Assembly: GCF_004310395.1 (NCBI RefSeq)
Contig: NZ_BFAX01000003.1
Span: 27,333-91,332, forward strand
From: Methanofervidicoccus abyssi
GTDB lineage: Archaea > AGJL01 > Methanococci > Methanococcales > Methanococcaceae
DNA length: 64,000 nt
Direction of reading: 5' to 3'
Of the stretch, positions 1 to 11,183 are shown in pieces. The number at the start of each line of letters is the position of its first letter. Within the stretch, counting starts at the first letter, position 1. The notes below the pieces were generated by a model. The model was not told the origin of the DNA, did no database searches, and saw only the letters and a list, made by a program, of their open reading frames with translations. Position numbers and translations under genes: made by a program.

Positions 1-912
1 ACTCATGGGCCTAAAAGGTGTGATCAGTCCATTCACTCTATTTCCCCTTCCAACTGAACCGTCGTCTCCCATCTCTGCCGAAGTTCCAGTTACCGTTAAA
101 TATACACTGTCACCACTATCTGCAGTGTTTATACATATTTCTACATCGTAATCCCCTGCTATCTCCTTAGCCAACTTCTCCACCTTTTCTTTAACCTTTT
201 TCTTTATCTCGTAGTACTCTTCGATGGATTTTACATATCTATCTACTACAGCCATGGCTATAGTTAAAGTAATCTTTTTCCCTTCCCTTAGACCCATAAC
301 CTTTATATCCTCTCCAACTGCAGGAATCTCCTTCTTTAACTCCTCACTGTTTAGGAATCTCTCTGTCTCTAAGACTAATTTTTCTGTGGTACTAAGTGGA
401 GCGTATCCTACTCCAAAAGAGGTGTCATTTGCCAACGGGATCTCAGATTTTTTCCTCTCAAATACTTCAATTAAATCCATGGACCCCTGTCCCATCCTAC
501 AATCTATTACAACGTCTTTATCTATATCTATGTTTTTCAGTATCTTTTTCAAATAAGACCTTGCAGCCTCGATGGCAACAGTGGCAGTAGGTAATTTAAC
601 GATCTCTCCATTTTCCCTGTTTAGTATCTCCATGGTTGCCCTTCCAGATATAAGGATATAAATAGGAGTTACCACAAGACCTCCTCCTAATTTTGGATAG
701 GCATGACCTCCCACAAGTTCAACCTGGTCTGTATTATGGTGAAGTATAGTACCTACTTTCTCCTTATACATCCTACAGAGTGCAGCACTTACACTTTCAG
801 CTATACCATCGCAGATACTGTCCGGATGGCCTAAGCCCTTTCTCTCTACGATTTCAATAGGCCTCTCTTCTACAGGAGTAGTATCTAATTTTCTAACTAC
901 TATATTTACCAC
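1..912 (-). CDS. mat: S-adenosylmethionine synthetase, archaeal type (3' end cut off)
   Basis: Makes S-adenosylmethionine from methionine and ATP in the cytoplasm. The minus-strand frame starts at a GTG (912-910) right after a GGTGAT-type ribosome binding site and stays open for 304 codons to the window edge. Near the N-terminus it reads [13 protein letters not shown], and near the edge [18 protein letters not shown], both hallmarks of the archaeal MAT family, which differs from bacterial MetK. The family is about 400 residues long, so roughly the last 100 are missing. It is divergent from the Thi4 gene across a 228-nt AT-rich spacer. Confidence 0.95.
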   Translation of the reverse strand, partial: MVNIVVRKLDTTPVEERPIEIVERKGLGHPDSICDGIAESVSAALCRMYKEKVGTILHHNTDQVELVGGHAYPKLGGGLVVTPIYILISGRATMEILNRENGEIVKLPTATVAIEAARSYLKKILKNIDIDKDVVIDCRMGQGSMDLIEVFERKKSEIPLANDTSFGVGYAPLSTTEKLVLETERFLNSEELKKEIPAVGEDIKVMGLREGKKITLTIAMAVVDRYVKSIEEYYEIKKKVKEKVEKLAKEIAGDYDVEICINTADSGDSVYLTVTGTSAEMGDDGSVGRGNRVNGLITPFRPMS

Positions 913-1131
913 GGTATCACCAAATCTTTTTTATATTTTTTATATATCGATACTTACAGAAATACTAAAAAGATTTATGAAAACTTTAAATATAAAATCT
1001 ATAAAAAGATTAAACTTTTAAGTATTATATATAAATACCTCATATTAACAGGAGTTATAAAATAATATAAAACAACTTATATAAAATAGTTGGAAAACAT
1101 AGATTAAAAAGTATAAAATAAAAAAATCTAG

Positions 1132-1926
<795 letters not shown>

Positions 1927-1988
1927 ATAACAATTTCTTTTCTTTTTGAATAATAATACGGAAGTATATAAAACATACAAAATCTCTT

Positions 1989-2492
1989 GTGAAGATGATG
2001 GAAAATATAAAAATCAGAAAGATGAGGGACAGTGATATACTTCAGGTAATAAAGATAGAGGAAGAGTCTTTTGAATACACATATCCTCCTCTGTTGATAA
2101 TGCAAGTATTTTCTTCATTTCCAGAAGGATTCTTAGTTGCGGAAGACGAAAATACCAAGAAGTTAGTGGGTTATATTATAGGGATTATAGAGTGGGGACA
2201 TGGGCATATAGTGTCTATTGCAACTTCTAAGGAGTATAGAAATAAAGGTATAGGTACTGCACTCCTGAAGAAACTGGAAGATACTCTATTTAAAAAGTAC
2301 AACGTTGGATATATAGCCTTAGAGGTGAGGTTCAACAACGTGGATGCAAGGAAGTTCTATTACAAGAGAGGTTACATGGACAAGAGATTACTACCAAGAT
2401 ACTACGAGGACGGTACAGATGCCATTCTAATGGTAAAGAAAAACCCTTACATTAAATTGCCTGATACTCCAGTTATTGTTACTATGTGGTAG
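1989..2492 (+). CDS. rimI: GNAT acetyltransferase, RimI/ArdA-type N-terminal acetyltransferase
   Basis: A GNAT-fold acetyltransferase of the archaeal RimI group, which acetylates protein N-termini. The acetyl-CoA motif RNKGIGTALL lies mid-protein, followed by LEVRFNNVDARKFYYKRGY, the usual RimI signature. The start is uncertain: GTG 1989, ATG 1995 and ATG 1998 are all in frame and no strong ribosome binding site separates them. The stop overlaps the beginning of the radical SAM gene, so the two are probably co-transcribed. Confidence 0.88.
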   Translation: MKMMENIKIRKMRDSDILQVIKIEEESFEYTYPPLLIMQVFSSFPEGFLVAEDENTKKLVGYIIGIIEWGHGHIVSIATSKEYRNKGIGTALLKKLEDTLFKKYNVGYIALEVRFNNVDARKFYYKRGYMDKRLLPRYYEDGTDAILMVKKNPYIKLPDTPVIVTMW

Positions 2493-2494
2493 AG

Positions 2495-3841
2495 ATGAAA
2501 AGAATAACAATATTTTCTCCTAACTGTTATACCTACGGTGCTATGATCGTTGGAGGGGTGCTTAAAGAGAGATTTAAAGGTAAATACATCATAAAACTTG
2601 TTAGACATTTAAATAACAACATTCTCAATCTCTTTTTAAAGTCTGATGTTGTCATATTAAGTTTATACTCCACTTTACATATTTTAGACAACAAATTAAA
2701 GGAAATTATTGAATTTGTAAGAAAACAGAGTAAAAAAAGAAGAGATAAAAATATTAAAATTTACGTTGGAGGTCCTGTATCTGCCTATCCAGAGATAGTT
2801 CTCAGGGAGATGAAGGTAGATGGGGTGATACTAGGAGAAGGGGAAATCTCGACTCCAAATGTGATAGAGGGGCATAGGGAGGGCCTGGCGTATTTAGAGA
2901 ATGGGGAGATAATAATAAACGAGTTAAAGGAAAAACCTGAGCTGACCTCAAAACCTCTTATACCAGATGATATAGGTAGTCAGAACATCAGAGGGGCAAA
3001 TGTATATATAGAAACCCACAGAGGATGCTTAGGTAACTGCACTTTCTGTCAAGTTCCAAGGTTCTTTGGAAGAAAGATAAGGAGTAAGCCCTTAGAACTT
3101 GTATTAGAAGAGGTAAAGGAGTTTAAAAAGAAAGGCGTTAAGAGAATAGCAGTTAGTGGAGGTACAGGGAGCCTTTACAACTTCAAGAAGGATGTAAATA
3201 AAAGTGCATTTATTGAACTTCTCGAAGGTATAGCAGAGATCGTTGGAAGTAGGAACCTCTCTGTACCTGATATGAGAGTGGATTACGTCGATGAAGATAT
3301 ACTAGGGGCCATAAAGAAATATACTATTGGTTGGGTATTTTATGGTATAGAGAGTGGAAGTGATAGGATACTGAAATCTATGAAGAAGGGAACTAATAGG
3401 GAGAAGAATCTATACGCTATACAACTGGCAAAAGAGAATGATGTAAAGGTAGGAGGTAGTTTTATAGTGGGATATCCTGGAGAGAGGGAGATCGACTATC
3501 TACTAACTAAAGACTTTATAGTAGAGGCCGAGTTAGATGATATCTTTGTATCTATAGCCGAACCTATACCTAAAACAGAGTTGTGCAACTTAGTAATTAA
3601 AACACCTCTTGAGGAGAATCTAACATTTAAACCTCATTTAGGAAATTATAGACGTTTTAATCTGACAGAGAGTGAGGCTAGATGTCTCGACCTTATGCTC
3701 CATGGTGAGCAGTGGAAACCTAAGCCTTCTGTTATTACAAAGAGTAAGTTTTTACTGTATTTAAATGAGGCTAAGAGACAGGGAGAGGATATAAGGAATA
3801 TTACAAGGTTAATATTCAAGTATAGAGATTGTTTGATGTGA
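2495..3841 (+). CDS. Radical SAM protein with N-terminal B12-binding-like domain
   Basis: A radical SAM enzyme. The [4Fe-4S] motif CLGNCTFC (CxxxCxxC) is at about residues 178-185 from the ATG start, preceded by THRG. The first ~150 residues look like the Rossmann-like cobalamin-binding domain of B12-dependent radical SAM proteins (VVILSLYST, YVGGPVSAYPE, DGVILGEGE). This arrangement is typical of methanogen families of unknown substrate, some of which modify methyl-coenzyme M reductase; I cannot assign this one. I prefer ATG 2495 to the in-frame GTG 2486, which lies inside the preceding gene and has no ribosome binding site. Confidence 0.85.
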   Translation: MKRITIFSPNCYTYGAMIVGGVLKERFKGKYIIKLVRHLNNNILNLFLKSDVVILSLYSTLHILDNKLKEIIEFVRKQSKKRRDKNIKIYVGGPVSAYPEIVLREMKVDGVILGEGEISTPNVIEGHREGLAYLENGEIIINELKEKPELTSKPLIPDDIGSQNIRGANVYIETHRGCLGNCTFCQVPRFFGRKIRSKPLELVLEEVKEFKKKGVKRIAVSGGTGSLYNFKKDVNKSAFIELLEGIAEIVGSRNLSVPDMRVDYVDEDILGAIKKYTIGWVFYGIESGSDRILKSMKKGTNREKNLYAIQLAKENDVKVGGSFIVGYPGEREIDYLLTKDFIVEAELDDIFVSIAEPIPKTELCNLVIKTPLEENLTFKPHLGNYRRFNLTESEARCLDLMLHGEQWKPKPSVITKSKFLLYLNEAKRQGEDIRNITRLIFKYRDCLM

Positions 3842-4101
3842 TTATTGGGGATTTAAAATATAATCTAAATAGAAAAAACTGTAAAGAAAACAAAATATTA
3901 TTTTATAATCTTCGATTCCAATATTGGGAGAAGGGAGGAGATACGGTATATATCCGTGATAAATAGAGATTTTTATTTTTTAGCAACATTTTTCTTAATT
4001 TTTTATTTTTTATCATTATTATAAATATACTCTTAATAAAACTGAAACAATAATAATTATGAAAAAATTATTAAAATCAAAAAATATCCGAAGGTGTCTC
4101 T

Positions 4102-5372
<1,271 letters not shown>

Positions 5373-5397
5373 TGAAAAGTAGAAACTCTTTATCTAT

Positions 5398-5416
5398 TTC
5401 TTCTTAATAAGAAGAA
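5398..5416 (+). terminator. Hairpin with CTTCTT arms after the Trm4-like gene
   Basis: A perfect 8-bp inverted repeat (TTCTTCTT / AAGAAGAA) with a 3-nt AAT loop, 26 nt after the stop of the Trm4-like gene. It may be a terminator or processing site. Similar CTTCTT-armed hairpins occur at other intergenic places in this window. Confidence 0.35.
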
Positions 5417-5532
5417 TTGTTAAGTTTATCTACTTTATTTAATCTCTTGATGATTCTATACTTTGGAAAAATATATAAGAATGATAGAAGGATAAAGATA
5501 GAACAGTGATTAAAAAGTTAGGAGGTGGGAAG

Positions 5533-6189
5533 GTGAAATTTTTCTTAGATACTGCAAATGTGGAGAAGATAAGAGAATTTGTCCAATTAGGTATAGTTGA
5601 TGGAGTTACAACAAACCCAACACTCATTGCAAAGGAAGGTAGAGATTTCCAAGAGGTAGTTAGAGAGATATGTTCCATTGTAAAAGGGCCTGTAAGTGTA
5701 GAGGCGACTGCGTTAGATACTGAAGGTATGGTCAAAGAAGCCAGAGAATTCTCAAAACTTGCCGACAATATCGTAGTTAAGATACCTATGACTAAGGAAG
5801 GTATAAAAGCTGTAAATATTCTCTCAAAGGAAGGTATAAAAACTAACGTTACCCTTGTATTCTCCGCAAATCAGGCGTTAATTGCTGCGAAGGCTGGAGC
5901 AACTTATGTCTCTCCCTTCGTTGGTAGATTAGATGATAACGGACAGGAAGGTATGGAACTGGTAAAGGAAGTAGTAAGTATATTCAAGAACTACGAAATA
6001 GAAACTGAAGTTATTGTAGCATCCATCAGACATCCACGTCATGTAATCGAAGCTGCGAAGATCGGTGCCCATATCGCTACTATACCATTCGAGGTACTGG
6101 AGAAAATGTTCCACCACCCATTAACAGATAGAGGTATAGAGATCTTCAAGAGGGACTGGGAGAACTACTTAAAAAATAGAAGCAAATAG
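5533..6189 (+). CDS. tal: Transaldolase / fructose-6-phosphate aldolase family (TalC/MipB type)
   Basis: A short (218-residue) class I aldolase of the TalC group, interconverting sugar phosphates in pentose formation. The start is GTG 5533, directly behind GGAGGTGGG; an upstream in-frame GTG at 5506 would put the ribosome binding site inside the gene. MKFFLDTAN opens the protein, GVTTNPTLI is the family signature and NIVVKIPMT holds the Schiff-base lysine. The length excludes the long bacterial transaldolases. Whether it acts as transaldolase or as aldolase cannot be read from the sequence. Confidence 0.92.
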   Translation: MKFFLDTANVEKIREFVQLGIVDGVTTNPTLIAKEGRDFQEVVREICSIVKGPVSVEATALDTEGMVKEAREFSKLADNIVVKIPMTKEGIKAVNILSKEGIKTNVTLVFSANQALIAAKAGATYVSPFVGRLDDNGQEGMELVKEVVSIFKNYEIETEVIVASIRHPRHVIEAAKIGAHIATIPFEVLEKMFHHPLTDRGIEIFKRDWENYLKNRSK

Positions 6190-6236
6190 ATCTATCTTAT
6201 TAAAATAAATCAGAGCTACATAATACAGTGAGATTT

Positions 6237-6674
6237 ATGAGATATATAAGAGATGAGATGATCGAACCTATATTTATTGGAGGGATTGTGGGCGGGGTAC
6301 TATCTTCTATTCCTATAATAGCATGCTTAAACTGTTGCTGTCTTCTCTATATCCTATCTGGTGTTATTACAGCTTATTTAATGAGCAAGAAATTTAACCC
6401 AACTGATAGAGACTATCTTATAGCTGGTGGGTTAAGTGGGAGTATTGCAGGACTTATTAAGTGGTTAGGCATGTTAATAGGTTTTGGCATGTTTGGAACA
6501 ATGGTTCCATTTATGATAAATCACTGTCCTAATAAATTACTATATATGAAGATGACGGGAACAATGGTTCCACCAATGATGGTATTTAGCATACTTTACT
6601 TCCTTATATACATGATAATAGGCGCTATCTTTGGAGCTATTGGAGGAATACTCTACGGAAAATTAAAGGAATAA
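6237..6674 (+). CDS. Hypothetical membrane protein, glycine-rich helices
   Basis: About 145 residues with roughly four hydrophobic helices (IFIGGIVGGVLSSIPIIA, a glycine-rich middle segment and a C-terminal GAIFGAIGGILYG). A CLNCCC cysteine cluster lies in the first helix. The pattern resembles small archaeal DUF5518-like membrane proteins, but I do not recognise it firmly. I prefer ATG 6237, four bases behind an AGTGAG site, to the in-frame GTG 6228. Confidence 0.65.
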   Translation: MRYIRDEMIEPIFIGGIVGGVLSSIPIIACLNCCCLLYILSGVITAYLMSKKFNPTDRDYLIAGGLSGSIAGLIKWLGMLIGFGMFGTMVPFMINHCPNKLLYMKMTGTMVPPMMVFSILYFLIYMIIGAIFGAIGGILYGKLKE

Positions 6675-6726
6675 AAAGTTAAAAATATTTTTTTATTTTT
6701 ATATTATTTTCATTTAAGGGTAAAAT

Positions 6727-7323
6727 TTGTGTGATGAATATCTCAATCTACCAATAGAGATTACTCGAACTATTGGAGAAATACCTTTTACGGAAAAAAT
6801 TAAAGAGGTATATAGTAAGATGAAGAAAAAAATCTCATATGTTTATCTAATTATTCTATTTTTATTCCTAATCTTTTATATAGGTATTTTTTTAGCTCCT
6901 TACCTCTACGATAAGAATAGATTTCTATCCCTTCTTATCTACGGCATATACTCACAGATCTGTCATCAAATGCCTGAAAGGAGTTACTACATATTCAACC
7001 ATAAGATGGGAGTATGTGCCAGATGTTTCGGTATCTACACTGGAGTTCTACTGGGTATGTTGATATATCCTTTTATTAGAAGATTAGATAACTTCAAAAC
7101 TCCAAATAAGTGGTATTTAATTCTAGCGTTAACTCCCATGGGTATAGACGGTACTACACAGTTGTTAGGTTTAAGGGAGAGTTTCAACGAGTTAAGATTT
7201 ATAACTGGTTTCATCGCTGGGTTTGTAGCCCTCTTTTATATTTTGCCTGTATTCTTAGGTGTTATTAATAAAGAGAAAGTTTTTATAGAGATGAAACATA
7301 CTTCTCACCAAAAATCCAAGTAA
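6727..7323 (+). CDS. DUF2085 family membrane protein
   Basis: A predicted integral membrane protein with a charged N-terminal ~38 residues, one hydrophobic helix, then the family core: ICHQMPERSYYIF followed by GVCARCFGIYTG, the conserved Cys/His signature of DUF2085, and two or three further helices. The function of the family is unknown; the CHQ and CARC motifs suggest metal or redox binding (inference). The apparent start is TTG 6727, with the first ATG only at codon 32, so the N-terminus is uncertain. Confidence 0.75.
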   Translation: MCDEYLNLPIEITRTIGEIPFTEKIKEVYSKMKKKISYVYLIILFLFLIFYIGIFLAPYLYDKNRFLSLLIYGIYSQICHQMPERSYYIFNHKMGVCARCFGIYTGVLLGMLIYPFIRRLDNFKTPNKWYLILALTPMGIDGTTQLLGLRESFNELRFITGFIAGFVALFYILPVFLGVINKEKVFIEMKHTSHQKSK

Positions 7324-7380
7324 AGTTGATTAGAAATAAATTAGAGTTTTATTGTTTAGGAGATTGTTCAGAAAACCGCT

Positions 7381-7475
7381 CTTCTTCAGTGTACTGGAGA
7401 AGTACTACATTCCTGTTAATCTAACTTCTTAGAAGTTTTTTGCCCCATTTATTATTTTTGTTATTGTTATTCTAA
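7381..7475 (+). repeat. Dispersed intergenic repeat, copy A
   Basis: Starts with a hairpin, CTTCTTCAG / CTGGAGAAG with a 4-nt TGTA loop, followed by a segment (CTGTTAATC, CTTCTTAGAAGTTTTTTGCC) that aligns closely with 27487-27570. It lies between the convergent ends of the DUF2085 and argB genes. Two further degenerate copies are suspected at about 22274 and 31000. Confidence 0.45.
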
Positions 7476-7569
7476 CTATTTATATATAGTTTAATGAGTA
7501 TGGATAAACGTTCTTTAAACCCATAAAGAACTCTTTAAAAACTATTTTTCCTTTACTAAGGAATTTCAT

Positions 7570-8460
7570 TTAATCCTTAACAATCATAGTTCCAATACCT
7601 TCCTCTGTAAATATCTCCAAAAGGATGGAGTGGGGTATCTTACCATTTATAATATGGACACTCTCTACACCTTTTTTTAGAGCATTTATACACGCCTCAA
7701 CCTTCGGTATCATCCCTCCAGAAATCATTCCTTCCTTTATCAGCTCTTCTGCCTCGGAGATTGTAAGTTTTTTAAAGAGTGTAGACGGATCTTCTATATT
7801 TTTCATAATTCCATCAACGTCTGTGATCATTATCAACTTCTTTGCACCGATAGCTGCAGCAATGTCTCCTGCAACCATGTCTGCATTTAAGTTAAATATA
7901 TCACCTTTGTCATCTATTCCAATAGGGGATATTACAGGGATATACTTTTTCTCCAGTAGTATGTCTATTAACTCAGTATTTATCTCCTCCACATCACCAA
8001 CTTTACCTAAATCAATCTCTATCTTTTTGTTGTCTTTTATAATATACCCTTTCTTCTTTTTAGCCTTAATTAGATATCCAGATTTTCCAGAGAGTCCTAT
8101 AGCCTTACCACCGTATTTTCCAAGTTTTGATACAATATCACCGTTGATCTTTCCAACGAGAATCATTTTAACGATCTCCATCGTCTCTTCGTCAGTCACT
8201 CTTAAACCATGGATAAACTCAGGTTCTTTTCCCATCTTTCTCATTGCAGCGTCTATTTCAGGACCTCCTCCATGGACAACGACAGGATTGATACCAACGA
8301 ATCTTAGGAGAACTATATCCTGTGCTATCCAATTTTTAGCCTCTTTATTTACCATGGCATGGCCCCCGTACTTTATTACGATCCTGTGATCTTGAAACTT
8401 ACATATATAAGGTAGCGCTTCCACCAGTACCTCTGCTTTGAGGGAGTTATTTATTTCCAC
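7570..8460 (-). CDS. argB: Acetylglutamate kinase
   Basis: Phosphorylates N-acetylglutamate, the second step of arginine synthesis, in the cytoplasm. It has the amino-acid kinase fold: [10 protein letters not shown] for nucleotide binding, [10 protein letters not shown] for the substrate, GLSGKSGYL mid-protein and [11 protein letters not shown] near the C-terminus. The 296 residues match the family. The start GTG 8460 follows GGTGAG-AAA. It stands alone, with AT-rich spacers on both sides. Confidence 0.96.
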   Translation of the reverse strand: MEINNSLKAEVLVEALPYICKFQDHRIVIKYGGHAMVNKEAKNWIAQDIVLLRFVGINPVVVHGGGPEIDAAMRKMGKEPEFIHGLRVTDEETMEIVKMILVGKINGDIVSKLGKYGGKAIGLSGKSGYLIKAKKKKGYIIKDNKKIEIDLGKVGDVEEINTELIDILLEKKYIPVISPIGIDDKGDIFNLNADMVAGDIAAAIGAKKLIMITDVDGIMKNIEDPSTLFKKLTISEAEELIKEGMISGGMIPKVEACINALKKGVESVHIINGKIPHSILLEIFTEEGIGTMIVKD

Positions 8461-8733
8461 TTTCTCACCTTTAAGGGTTTATTAGACTTAATTAACTAAT
8501 ATAGAAGATCTCCAAAAATAATCTCTGTTGAAGATGTGTTTTTGTCATTTTTCTCCTTTAACATCAATTAACAACCATTAATATTTGCCTAATAATTTTA
8601 TTATAATTTTATTTTATTATTTTTGAGTAGGGTTTTTATTTTTGTTATAACAATTATAATAATCATTTTTTTGACTACTACTTGATAAAATGAAGCTTTA
8701 TTTTATAAGTCCATTATTTTTTATTTGAAATCT

Positions 8734-9372
8734 TTAAGGTGCTATATGTTTATTTAAGGGACATACGTATTCACACTCCCTACAGGATATACAGGAATAT
8801 ATATCGATACTTACCATAAGGTATTTTATATAATCTGTAGGAGAGTAAATAGCTTTCATGGGACAGATGTTAATACAGGATAGACACATTTTACATCTAT
8901 CCTCGTCAATAAACACTTTATCATCTTTTAGATATACTGCACCTTCAGGACATCTTTTTATACAGAGACCACAACGGTTACATCTATCTTCTACTAAAAC
9001 AGGTGTTTTTGGTTTAGGAATTTCCTCCTTAATAACAGGTAGAGTACATACTATCCCACAGTATCCACATTTTATACATCTCTCTTTATCTACCCTAAAT
9101 CTATCTAAAGTTATAGCATTATTGGGACATACGTCTATACATGCTCCACAATTTTCACAGATTATATTTCTAAATTTAAACAATTTAATAGCCCCGGTGG
9201 GACATACTTTACTGCATAAACCACAAACTATACAACTGTTTAAATTTGGATATTCTTCCTTTACTACTACTTTTTTAGATTTTTCCTTTTGAATTAGATG
9301 TTTAAATATCAATCTTAGTGTCTTTTTACCTACCACAGCATCCCTCTGCAAATATCTATTGTTATAAAACAT
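8734..9372 (-). CDS. Polyferredoxin with six [4Fe-4S] motifs
   Basis: A 212-residue electron carrier. Six CxxCxxCxxxC motifs follow one another: CIVCGLCSKVCP, CENCGACIDVCP, CIKCGYCGIVCT, CNRCGLCIKRCP, CKMCLSCINICP and CISCRECEYVCP. Each should bind one [4Fe-4S] cluster. A basic ~40-residue N-terminus precedes them. Methanogen polyferredoxins serve hydrogenases, heterodisulfide reductase or formylmethanofuran dehydrogenase, but no such partner lies nearby, so the partner is unknown. The third motif ends in CT rather than CP. Confidence 0.85.
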   Translation of the reverse strand: MFYNNRYLQRDAVVGKKTLRLIFKHLIQKEKSKKVVVKEEYPNLNSCIVCGLCSKVCPTGAIKLFKFRNIICENCGACIDVCPNNAITLDRFRVDKERCIKCGYCGIVCTLPVIKEEIPKPKTPVLVEDRCNRCGLCIKRCPEGAVYLKDDKVFIDEDRCKMCLSCINICPMKAIYSPTDYIKYLMVSIDIYSCISCRECEYVCPLNKHIAP

Positions 9373-9408
9373 TTAGATATATCAATATACAATTGTAAAA
9401 AAATAAAG

Positions 9409-9483
9409 CGCCCTGGTCGGGATTTGAACCCGAGTCACAGGAGTGACAGTCCTGTATGATAGGCCCGGCTACACCACCAGGGC
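9409..9483 (-). tRNA. tRNA-Asp (GTC)
   Basis: A 75-nt cloverleaf with acceptor stem GCCCTGG/CCAGGGC, discriminator G, anticodon loop CTGTCAC and T-arm GGGTTCAAATCCC. CCA is not encoded. It is the last gene of the tRNA-5S operon. Confidence 0.96.
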
Positions 9484-9494
9484 AAGATAAAAAG

Positions 9495-9613
9495 TGGCTG
9501 ACGGCGTCGCCCCGTTCCCACCCAAAGGCAGTACTTGGGGCATCGCTGGAGGGCTTAATTTCCGAGATCGGGACGGGATCGGATGTAGCCCCTCCGCTAT
9601 GGCCGTCATGCCA
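9495..9613 (-). rRNA. rrf: 5S ribosomal RNA
   Basis: About 119 nt. The ends pair (TGGC..GACGGC with GCCGTC.GCCA) and the archaeal 5S core is present: CATAGCGG, CCGATCCCGTCCC, GATCTCGGAAATTAAGC and CCAGCGAT. It sits between tRNA-Lys and tRNA-Asp, away from 16S and 23S genes. Methanococci are known to carry such an extra 5S gene in a tRNA cluster. Ends are approximate. Confidence 0.95.
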
Positions 9614-9625
9614 CAGAGTATTTAA

Positions 9626-9699
9626 CGGGCCCGAAGGGATTTGAACCCTCGACCACCTGGTTAAAAGCCAGGCGCTCTACCAGACTGAGCTACGGGCCC
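9626..9699 (-). tRNA. tRNA-Lys (TTT)
   Basis: A 74-nt cloverleaf with acceptor GGGCCCG/CGGGCCC, discriminator G, anticodon loop CTTTTAA between CCTGG and CCAGG, and T-arm GGGTTCAAATCCC. No intron and no encoded CCA. Confidence 0.96.
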
Positions 9700-9703
9700 T
9701 CGG

Positions 9704-9780
9704 TGGTCCGGCGGGCCGGATTTGAACCAGCGACATGCGGATCTACAGTCCGCCGTTCTACCAGGCTGAACTACCGCCGG
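9704..9780 (-). tRNA. tRNA-Tyr (GTA)
   Basis: Acceptor CCGGCGG/CCGCCGG with the archaeal C1-G72 pair typical of tRNA-Tyr, discriminator A, anticodon loop CTGTAGA. CCA is encoded (9704-9706), unlike its neighbours. Confidence 0.96.
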
Positions 9781-9803
9781 ACTTTAGACATGCAATAGGA
9801 TGA

Positions 9804-9878
9804 TGGGCCTGCCCAGATTTGAACTGGGGTCTCAGGATCCCAAATCCCAAAGGATAGACCAGGCTACCCCACAGGCCC
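9804..9878 (-). tRNA. tRNA-Pro (TGG)
   Basis: A 75-nt cloverleaf with acceptor GGGCCTG/CAGGCCC, discriminator A and anticodon loop TTTGGGA. The anticodon stem contains wobble pairs. No intron and no encoded CCA. Confidence 0.94.
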
Positions 9879-9899
9879 AACCTGATCTCCCAAATATTA

Positions 9900-9973
9900 A
9901 GCCCCGGGGGGGATTTGAACCCCCGACCACCTGATTACAAGTCAGGCGCTCTACCAGGCTGAGCCACCGAGGC
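9900..9973 (-). tRNA. tRNA-Thr (TGT)
   Basis: A 74-nt cloverleaf with acceptor GCCTCGG/CCGGGGC, discriminator T as in other archaeal tRNA-Thr, and anticodon loop CTTGTAA. First gene of the operon, read Thr-Pro-Tyr-Lys-5S-Asp. Confidence 0.96.
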
Positions 9974-10005
9974 ATTTTACTTGCACACAAAATAAATAAA
10001 TTTCT

Positions 10006-10024
10006 CATATATAAACTTTTCGGT
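10006..10024 (-). promoter_or_regulatory. BRE/TATA promoter of the tRNA-5S operon
   Basis: Reads ACCGAAAAGTTTATATATG on the minus strand: a BRE-like ACCGAAAA followed by a TATA box, about 33 nt before tRNA-Thr. The same sequence with small changes precedes tRNA-Leu and tRNA-Val in this window. Confidence 0.8.
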
Positions 10025-10176
10025 TAACCTTCTTCAGTTAGAAAATTTTATATAGGAGAACTACAGTTGTTTATAGTAGTGTATAAAACCAACACAACTA
10101 ACAATACTATAAATAGAATTTATTTATCTATATTAATATCTATTGGTGTATAATTAGGATATACTCAGGTGATATA

Positions 10177-10860
10177 ATGGATATTAAAGAGTTAGGTAAA
10201 AAGTTAGAGGAGTTGTTGGGATTGGAGTATCCCGCAGTTGCTGTGAAACTTGCTAAATCTAAGGATGAAATCCCTGAAAATTATAATGAAATAGAAGAGC
10301 AGATAAGACACTGTGAAATGATCCAGATAGCAAGGAAGGAAGGGAAAAAATTCTACGCCACCTTAGATAAACATGCATGTAAAGGAGGGGCCTATGCAAT
10401 GGGAATTCTCCAAAACCCACCAGAACCTTTGGCCACAGGTAAGTTGTATCACAAGTTAGGTAACTTCGAAACTGAGGAAGCTGCAATAAGAACTGTAGAA
10501 GCTATACCTAAGGTTAAGGAAAAGATATATGCTAGTGTGTATTCACCTCTAAGTAATACAGACTTTGAACCAGACTCAATACTGGTTATAACTACACCAA
10601 AGAAGGGATTAAGGCTGGTACAGGCCTTACTCTACAAAGAAGGTGGACGATTCCAGGGAGACTTTGCAGGTATTCAATCCCTATGTGCAGATGCAGTGGC
10701 TGCTGTAAAGGTAAGAGGAGTTGCAAATGCTACATTGGGATGTAACGGTTCTAGGAAGTATGCCCGAATAGAAGATGAGGAGATGATATTTGCATTCCCA
10801 CCTTCTGATTTAGAGAATATCGTCAAGGCTTTAGAACACTTCAAAGAAGTCTGGGGATAA
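10177..10860 (+). CDS. DUF169 family protein
   Basis: A 227-residue soluble protein of the DUF169 family, common in methanogens and anaerobes but without an established role. Visible features are LEYPAVAVKLAK near the start, the cysteines in RHCEMI, HACKGGAYAMG, SLCADAVA and LGCNGSRKYA, and a C-terminal MIFAFPPSDLE. The spaced cysteines and GC/GG turns suggest metal or cofactor binding (inference). Start ATG 10177 follows GGTGAT-ATA. It heads a same-strand run with a thioredoxin-like protein and a TusA/DsrE fusion. Confidence 0.85.
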   Translation: MDIKELGKKLEELLGLEYPAVAVKLAKSKDEIPENYNEIEEQIRHCEMIQIARKEGKKFYATLDKHACKGGAYAMGILQNPPEPLATGKLYHKLGNFETEEAAIRTVEAIPKVKEKIYASVYSPLSNTDFEPDSILVITTPKKGLRLVQALLYKEGGRFQGDFAGIQSLCADAVAAVKVRGVANATLGCNGSRKYARIEDEEMIFAFPPSDLENIVKALEHFKEVWG

Positions 10861-10883
10861 TTAAAAAAGTAGGGGGTAATATT

Positions 10884-11135
10884 ATGGTAAAAATAATAGT
10901 ATTCACCTCTCCAATGTGTCCTCACTGTCCTCCTGCAAAGAGGGTTGTTGAAGAAGTAGTTACAGAGATGGGTAAAAATATAGAAGTAGAGTATGTAGAT
11001 GTTATGAAGGAACCTGAAAAAGCTGCAGAGTATGGAATAATGGCAGTACCTACCATAGTAATCGATGGAGAAGTTGCCTTCGTTGGAGCACCTACAAAGG
11101 AAGCATTGAGAGAAAAAATAGCAAAATGTATCTAA
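10884..11135 (+). CDS. Small thioredoxin/glutaredoxin-like protein
   Basis: An 83-residue thioredoxin-fold protein with the active-site motif CPHC near residue 12, the cis-proline motif VPTIVIDG, and the length of the small methanogen thioredoxins (the MJ0307 group). It probably reduces protein disulfides in the cytoplasm. It lies 23 nt after DUF169 and upstream of the TusA/DsrE fusion, so it may keep the sulfur-relay cysteines reduced (inference). Confidence 0.9.
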   Translation: MVKIIVFTSPMCPHCPPAKRVVEEVVTEMGKNIEVEYVDVMKEPEKAAEYGIMAVPTIVIDGEVAFVGAPTKEALREKIAKCI

Positions 11136-11183
11136 ATATATTTTATAATTTTTATTATAAGTAATATCAATATACTGATATCT

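Noticed and set aside
7625..8389. A 254-codon plus-strand open frame
   Set aside because: It is the antisense shadow of argB, which is certain from its motifs; the shadow has a Pro/Ser/Ile-rich composition typical of antisense frames.
9456..9644. A 62-codon plus-strand open frame
   Set aside because: It lies across the antisense of tRNA-Asp and 5S rRNA, whose high GC content makes chance open frames.
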